Part shown: in pieces, positions 6,909 through 9,869 of the stretch
Layout of the letters: every line of letters begins with the position of its first letter
Position numbering within the stretch: position 1 is the first letter of the stretch
Source of the DNA: Candidatus Sphingobacterium stercoripullorum
GTDB lineage: Bacteria; Bacteroidota; Bacteroidia; Sphingobacteriales; Sphingobacteriaceae
Assembly (NCBI GenBank): GCA_019114715.1
Contig: DXEZ01000106.1
Location: 1-9,869 of the forward strand
Direction: 5' to 3'
Length of the DNA stretch: 9,869 bases
The notes under the pieces: model-generated
Database searches by the model: none
What the model was told of the DNA's origin: nothing
Seen by the model: only the letters and a program-made list of their open reading frames with translations
Made by a program: the position numbers and the translations under genes

Positions 6909-8162
6909 ATGAAAGCAGAGATTATAACCATAGGGGATGAAATTCTTCTTGGACAAATAGTTGATACCAATTCAGCTTTTATAGCAAACGAGCTTTTTCA
7001 GAATAATGTGTCAGTGAACACGATTAGTTCCATAGCCGATACTAGGGAAGCTTTGCTTGAAGCTCTCAAGCGGGCAAGCATGCGCTCAGACCTTGTGATA
7101 ATAACGGGCGGGTTAGGGCCCACTAATGACGACGTTACAAAAAAAACTGCGGCAGAATTTTTTCACGTGGACTTAATTCGATCACCTGAGGTTTTTCAGC
7201 ACGTTGAGAACATATTCTTAAAGCGTAAAAATCAACCCATGCTTTCTGTTAATTTAGCACAAGCCGACATCCTTGAGAATTCGGAAGTACTTTTTAATGA
7301 CGTTGGCACCGCCCCAGGTATGTGGGTGAGTCACAATGGGGTGAATTACGCCTTTTTGCCAGGAGTTCCTTTTGAAATGCGATTCTTAATTAAAGAGCGT
7401 GTAATTCCAAAAATAAGAGAGATGGGGAGTTATGTCTCTTTATCCAACCGTTATATCTTAACGGTAGGAATTGGAGAGTCGTTTTTAGCTAAAAGTATTG
7501 AAGATATAGAAAATAATCTCCCAGAAGACATGCAGCTAGCCTACTTACCTGCTATTAATCAGGTGCTACTGAGACTTTCTGCGCGTGGAGAAAACAAGGA
7601 GGATACAATAGCGGCTTTAGAAAAGGTTGAAGCAGAGATTGTCAAGCGGGTTGAAAAGCATGTAGTTGCTCAAAAAGATATAAGCATAGAGTCGGTTATT
7701 CTAAATATTTGCCTTGAAAGAGGTAAAACTATTGTAACGGCAGAGAGTTGTACTGGAGGAAGCATAGCATCGAGGCTTACCTCTGTTCCGGGGTATAGTG
7801 CTGTATTTCTTGGAAGCGTTGTTGCATATGATAATGCCGTTAAAACGTCGTTTTTAGGGGTTCCTGTAGAGCATATTAAAAAATATGGAGCAGTTAGCGA
7901 TGAGGTTGTGACGGCTATGGCGGTAGGCGGACGAAGTAGGATGAATGCCGATTATTGCCTGGCAACAAGCGGAATAGCAGGGCCAGGAGGCGGTAGCCAA
8001 GAGAAACCAGTTGGGACAGTTTGGGTGGCACTTGCAGGACCAAATGGCACAAAATCTAAAGTTTTCCATTTTCATAACGATAGGTTAATAAATATAGAAC
8101 GAAGTGTCCAGCAAGCATTTTATATGCTTTGGAAGGAATTAGTAGGCCAATCTCATGGTTAA
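6909..8162 (+). CDS. cinA: CinA-family protein (COG1058 domain plus NMN deamidase domain)
   Basis: This full-length 417-residue, two-part CinA is cytoplasmic. The N-terminal molybdopterin-binding-like domain (1 to about 170; IGDEILLGQIVDTN at 8-21, TGGLGPTNDD at 66-75, PGVPFEM at 151-157) is linked in this family to ADP-ribose hydrolysis. A middle segment (about 175-255) joins it to the C-terminal PncC-type domain (about 260-415; AESCTGG at 278-284, YDNAVK at 307-312, TSGIAGPGGG at 353-362), which deamidates nicotinamide mononucleotide in NAD salvage. S280 is the probable catalytic serine. The historical name, competence/damage-inducible protein, says little about its role here, and no recA is next to it. 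The start ATG is 10 bp after the lptD stop, so the two genes probably share a transcript. No Shine-Dalgarno site is evident. Both domains keep their signature motifs. Confidence 0.93.
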   Translation: MKAEIITIGDEILLGQIVDTNSAFIANELFQNNVSVNTISSIADTREALLEALKRASMRSDLVIITGGLGPTNDDVTKKTAAEFFHVDLIRSPEVFQHVENIFLKRKNQPMLSVNLAQADILENSEVLFNDVGTAPGMWVSHNGVNYAFLPGVPFEMRFLIKERVIPKIREMGSYVSLSNRYILTVGIGESFLAKSIEDIENNLPEDMQLAYLPAINQVLLRLSARGENKEDTIAALEKVEAEIVKRVEKHVVAQKDISIESVILNICLERGKTIVTAESCTGGSIASRLTSVPGYSAVFLGSVVAYDNAVKTSFLGVPVEHIKKYGAVSDEVVTAMAVGGRSRMNADYCLATSGIAGPGGGSQEKPVGTVWVALAGPNGTKSKVFHFHNDRLINIERSVQQAFYMLWKELVGQSHG

Positions 8163-8176
8163 GATAAAAATAAGGC

Positions 8177-8193
8177 AAGCCTTTAAAAGGCTT
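8177..8193 (+). terminator. Palindromic hairpin after cinA, weak terminator candidate
   Basis: AAGCCTTT-A-AAAGGCTT is a perfect palindrome beginning 15 bp after the cinA stop; as RNA it folds to a 7-bp stem with a 3-base loop. The following bases (ttgataag) are not a proper T-run, so termination would be inefficient. It could instead be a protein-binding site. It marks the likely boundary between the lptD-cinA transcript and the E2 gene. Confidence 0.35.
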
Positions 8194-8210
8194 TGATAAG
8201 GCTAAGAACA

Positions 8211-8225
8211 CGAAATTATATTTCG
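8211..8225. repeat. 15-bp inverted repeat upstream of the E2 gene
   Basis: CGAAAT-TAT-ATTTCG has perfect 6-bp arms and lies 92 bp upstream of the E2 start. It could be an operator for the E2 gene. I could not find a convincing TTG-N17-23-TAnnTTTG promoter in 8163-8316; the nearest is TAATTTTT at 8277-8284 with a TTG 25 bp upstream. Confidence 0.25.
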
Positions 8226-8316
8226 AAAGATCGATTTTATTAAAAATTTTGTTTTAAAAGGGAAGATTGATTATATTAATTTTTAACTTAGTATTCTGAA
8301 TTTGAACACTAATAGT

Positions 8317-9711
8317 ATGGCTATATATCAAGTAACCCTCCCGAAAATGGGGGAAAGCGTATTGGAAGCAACAGTGACGGCTTGGGTGGTTTCGGAAGGA
8401 GATCGAGTCAAGGAAGATGATTCTTTGGTAGAGATTGCAACAGACAAAGTTGATTCTGATGTTCCTTCGCCCGTTAGTGGGGTAGTGAAGAAAATTTTAT
8501 TTCAAGAAGGAGATGTTGTTCAAGTAGGGGAGACTCTGATTGAAATTGAGGTAGAGGGCGAAGATGTAGGGGGTTCATCTCCCTTGGATTCTATTGCTAT
8601 AGCAAGCAATCAGGAAGATCAAGAAGAAAATCTGCCTGAAGAAGAGAGCAGTGGTTTAGAAGAGGAAGTCATCATTGATGATCTCCCAGGTTTGGATCAG
8701 CTTGCTATGGCAGAAGTTGAAGATGGGCAAGACCAATTCTCTTCAGATAGATTTTATTCTCCGCTTGTAAAAAGTATTGCAAAAGAGGAAGGCATAAGTG
8801 CTGCTGAACTAGACAGGATTAAAGGAAGTGGAGTAGAAGGCCGCTTAACTAAAAATGATATATTAAGTTATCTGGAAAATAAATCCAGTAAACCAGCAGA
8901 TCCTAGAGGAGTGATTGAGCGTAATAATCCTGAAAAGGAGCTTGAAAGATCCCATAAACCACCAGTTAAAGACAGTTCAGTCGCCGCAGTTAGTGCCTCC
9001 AGTGGAGATGAGATCATTGAAATGGATAGAATGCGCCGTTTGATTGCTGATCATATGGTTCATAGTGTTCAAACTTCACCTCATGTTGCTTCATTTGTAG
9101 AGGCCGATGTTACTAGTTTAGTAAACTGGAGAAATGAAGTAAAAGAGGAGTTTAAAAAACGTGAAGGTGAGAACATTACTTTTACGCCCATTTTTATTGA
9201 AGCAATCAGTAAAGCACTGAGAGACTATCCGCTAATCAATGTTTCGGTGGATGGCTACAAAATCATAAAGAAAAAGTCTATAAATATTGGTATGGCAACG
9301 GCATTGCCTTCTGGAAACCTAATTGTTCCAGTAATTCATAATGCAGACCAGCTGAGCTTAGTGGGTTTGACACGTGCTGTGAATAGCTTATCGAGTCGTG
9401 CTCGCGAAAATAAGCTTACGCCCGATGAAATTTCAGGTGGTACATTTACTTTTACCAACATAGGGGCATTTGGAAATATAATGGGAGTGCCCATCATTAA
9501 TCAACCACAAGCAGCAATCTTAGCAGTGGGTACTATTAAAAAGAAGCCTGCAGTGATTGAAACGCCTGAAGGGGATTTTATTGGGATTAGACATATGGTA
9601 TACTTGTCTCTGTCTTATGATCACCGTGTAATTGACGGTGCTTTAGGAGGAATGTTTTTAAAACGGGTAGGTGAGTATTTGGAAAACTGGAATACTGCGC
9701 GGGAAATTTGA
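8317..9711 (+). CDS. 2-oxo acid dehydrogenase E2 (dihydrolipoyl acyltransferase)
   Basis: This 464-residue core subunit of a 2-oxo acid dehydrogenase complex moves acyl groups from lipoyl-lysine to CoA in the cytoplasm. It has one lipoyl domain (1 to about 78, lipoyl lysine K44 in ATDKVDSD), a very acidic linker (about 79-140), a peripheral-subunit-binding domain (about 146-186, with GVEGRLTKNDIL), a second charged linker (187-230) and the catalytic domain (about 232-460), whose DHRVIDG motif at 435-441 carries H436 and D440. The sequence PHVASFVEADVTSLVNWR (255-272) and the single lipoyl domain favour a branched-chain 2-oxo acid E2 over pyruvate or 2-oxoglutarate types, but this is inference. 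No E1 or E3 gene is in view. The start is ATG at 8317, where the lipoyl domain begins (MAIYQVTLPKMGES). An in-frame TTG at 8302 would add five residues unlike the family. Confidence 0.92.
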   Translation: MAIYQVTLPKMGESVLEATVTAWVVSEGDRVKEDDSLVEIATDKVDSDVPSPVSGVVKKILFQEGDVVQVGETLIEIEVEGEDVGGSSPLDSIAIASNQEDQEENLPEEESSGLEEEVIIDDLPGLDQLAMAEVEDGQDQFSSDRFYSPLVKSIAKEEGISAAELDRIKGSGVEGRLTKNDILSYLENKSSKPADPRGVIERNNPEKELERSHKPPVKDSSVAAVSASSGDEIIEMDRMRRLIADHMVHSVQTSPHVASFVEADVTSLVNWRNEVKEEFKKREGENITFTPIFIEAISKALRDYPLINVSVDGYKIIKKKSINIGMATALPSGNLIVPVIHNADQLSLVGLTRAVNSLSSRARENKLTPDEISGGTFTFTNIGAFGNIMGVPIINQPQAAILAVGTIKKKPAVIETPEGDFIGIRHMVYLSLSYDHRVIDGALGGMFLKRVGEYLENWNTAREI

Positions 9712-9838
9712 TGTTTTGAAGGGTGGGTGATTTTTGATCAGGAGTTTAAACAGCGATAAGAAACTGCGTGATTAAATGCTTCTTTAAACCATTGCCACTA
9801 CAACACTCACTAAGAAAATAATATGCAAAATGTACGAG

Positions 9839-9868
9839 CCGGAAGGAGCTGAAAAGTGTTTCTTCCGG
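9839..9868. repeat. Inverted repeat at the right edge, possible terminator
   Basis: CCGGAAG (9839-9845) and CTTCCGG (9862-9868) are perfect complements separated by 16 bases, with extra pairs possible inward if G-U is allowed. It is GC-richer than its surroundings and lies 128 bp after the E2 stop. The window ends one base later, so a T-run cannot be checked. It could be a terminator or one copy of a dispersed palindromic repeat. The stretch 9712-9838 shows no convincing gene. Confidence 0.35.
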
Positions 9869-9869
9869 T

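Noticed and set aside
8302..8316. TTG at 8302 as the E2 start
   Set aside because: It would add five residues ahead of the family's usual N-terminus; the ATG at 8317 begins precisely at the lipoyl domain. This differs from the MCE gene and lptD, where no ATG option exists.
1..9869. Mobile element, CRISPR array, toxin-antitoxin or defence system
   Set aside because: No tandem spaced repeats, transposase, integrase or small paired genes were seen; every large gene belongs to a housekeeping or envelope family.

Overview
The window looks like an ordinary chromosomal stretch of a Gram-negative Bacteroidota. The evidence is AT-rich intergenic DNA, almost no Shine-Dalgarno sequences, several matches to the Bacteroidota promoter form TTG-N17-23-TAnnTTTG, a GlmM beginning MTLIKSISGIRGTIGG, and an LptD of the Bacteroidota type. 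A Cytophagales-like member is my guess, but the class cannot be fixed from this window. I saw no tRNA, rRNA, CRISPR array, insertion sequence, phage gene or clear sign of horizontal transfer.

Layout. Positions 1-557 (minus) hold the N-terminal 185 residues of a PAP2-type membrane phosphatase, cut by the window edge. A 189-bp divergent region follows, with candidate promoters in both directions and a 13-bp perfect palindrome. Positions 747-2129 (plus) encode a phosphoglucosamine mutase (GlmM), which ends at a strong hairpin terminator. Convergent to it is a minus-strand pair, transcribed as an amidase (3257-4084) and then an MCE/MlaD-like lipid-transport protein (2252-3199). Diverging from this pair is an LptD-like outer-membrane LPS-assembly protein (4238-6898). 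CinA (6909-8162) follows 10 bp after it. After a 154-bp gap with two inverted repeats comes a lipoyl-bearing E2 acyltransferase of a 2-oxo acid dehydrogenase (8317-9711). The last 158 bases hold no convincing gene and end in an inverted repeat.

How the genes fit together. Much of the window concerns the cell envelope. GlmM makes a precursor of UDP-GlcNAc, which feeds both peptidoglycan and lipid A. The amidase cuts peptidoglycan, the MCE protein probably carries lipids between membranes, LptD inserts LPS or lipooligosaccharide into the outer membrane, and the PAP2 protein may act on lipid or undecaprenyl phosphates. CinA (NAD-related salvage) and the E2 subunit are metabolic genes on the same side. 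Both the MCE gene and lptD appear to start with TTG: in each case an in-frame stop lies just upstream and the next ATG would destroy the membrane-targeting segment.

I did not find a previously undescribed system. The best leads are the two-cysteine arrangement in LptD, the paired TTG starts, the arrangement of envelope genes with an MCE protein lacking its transporter partners, and the palindrome beside the PAP2 promoter.
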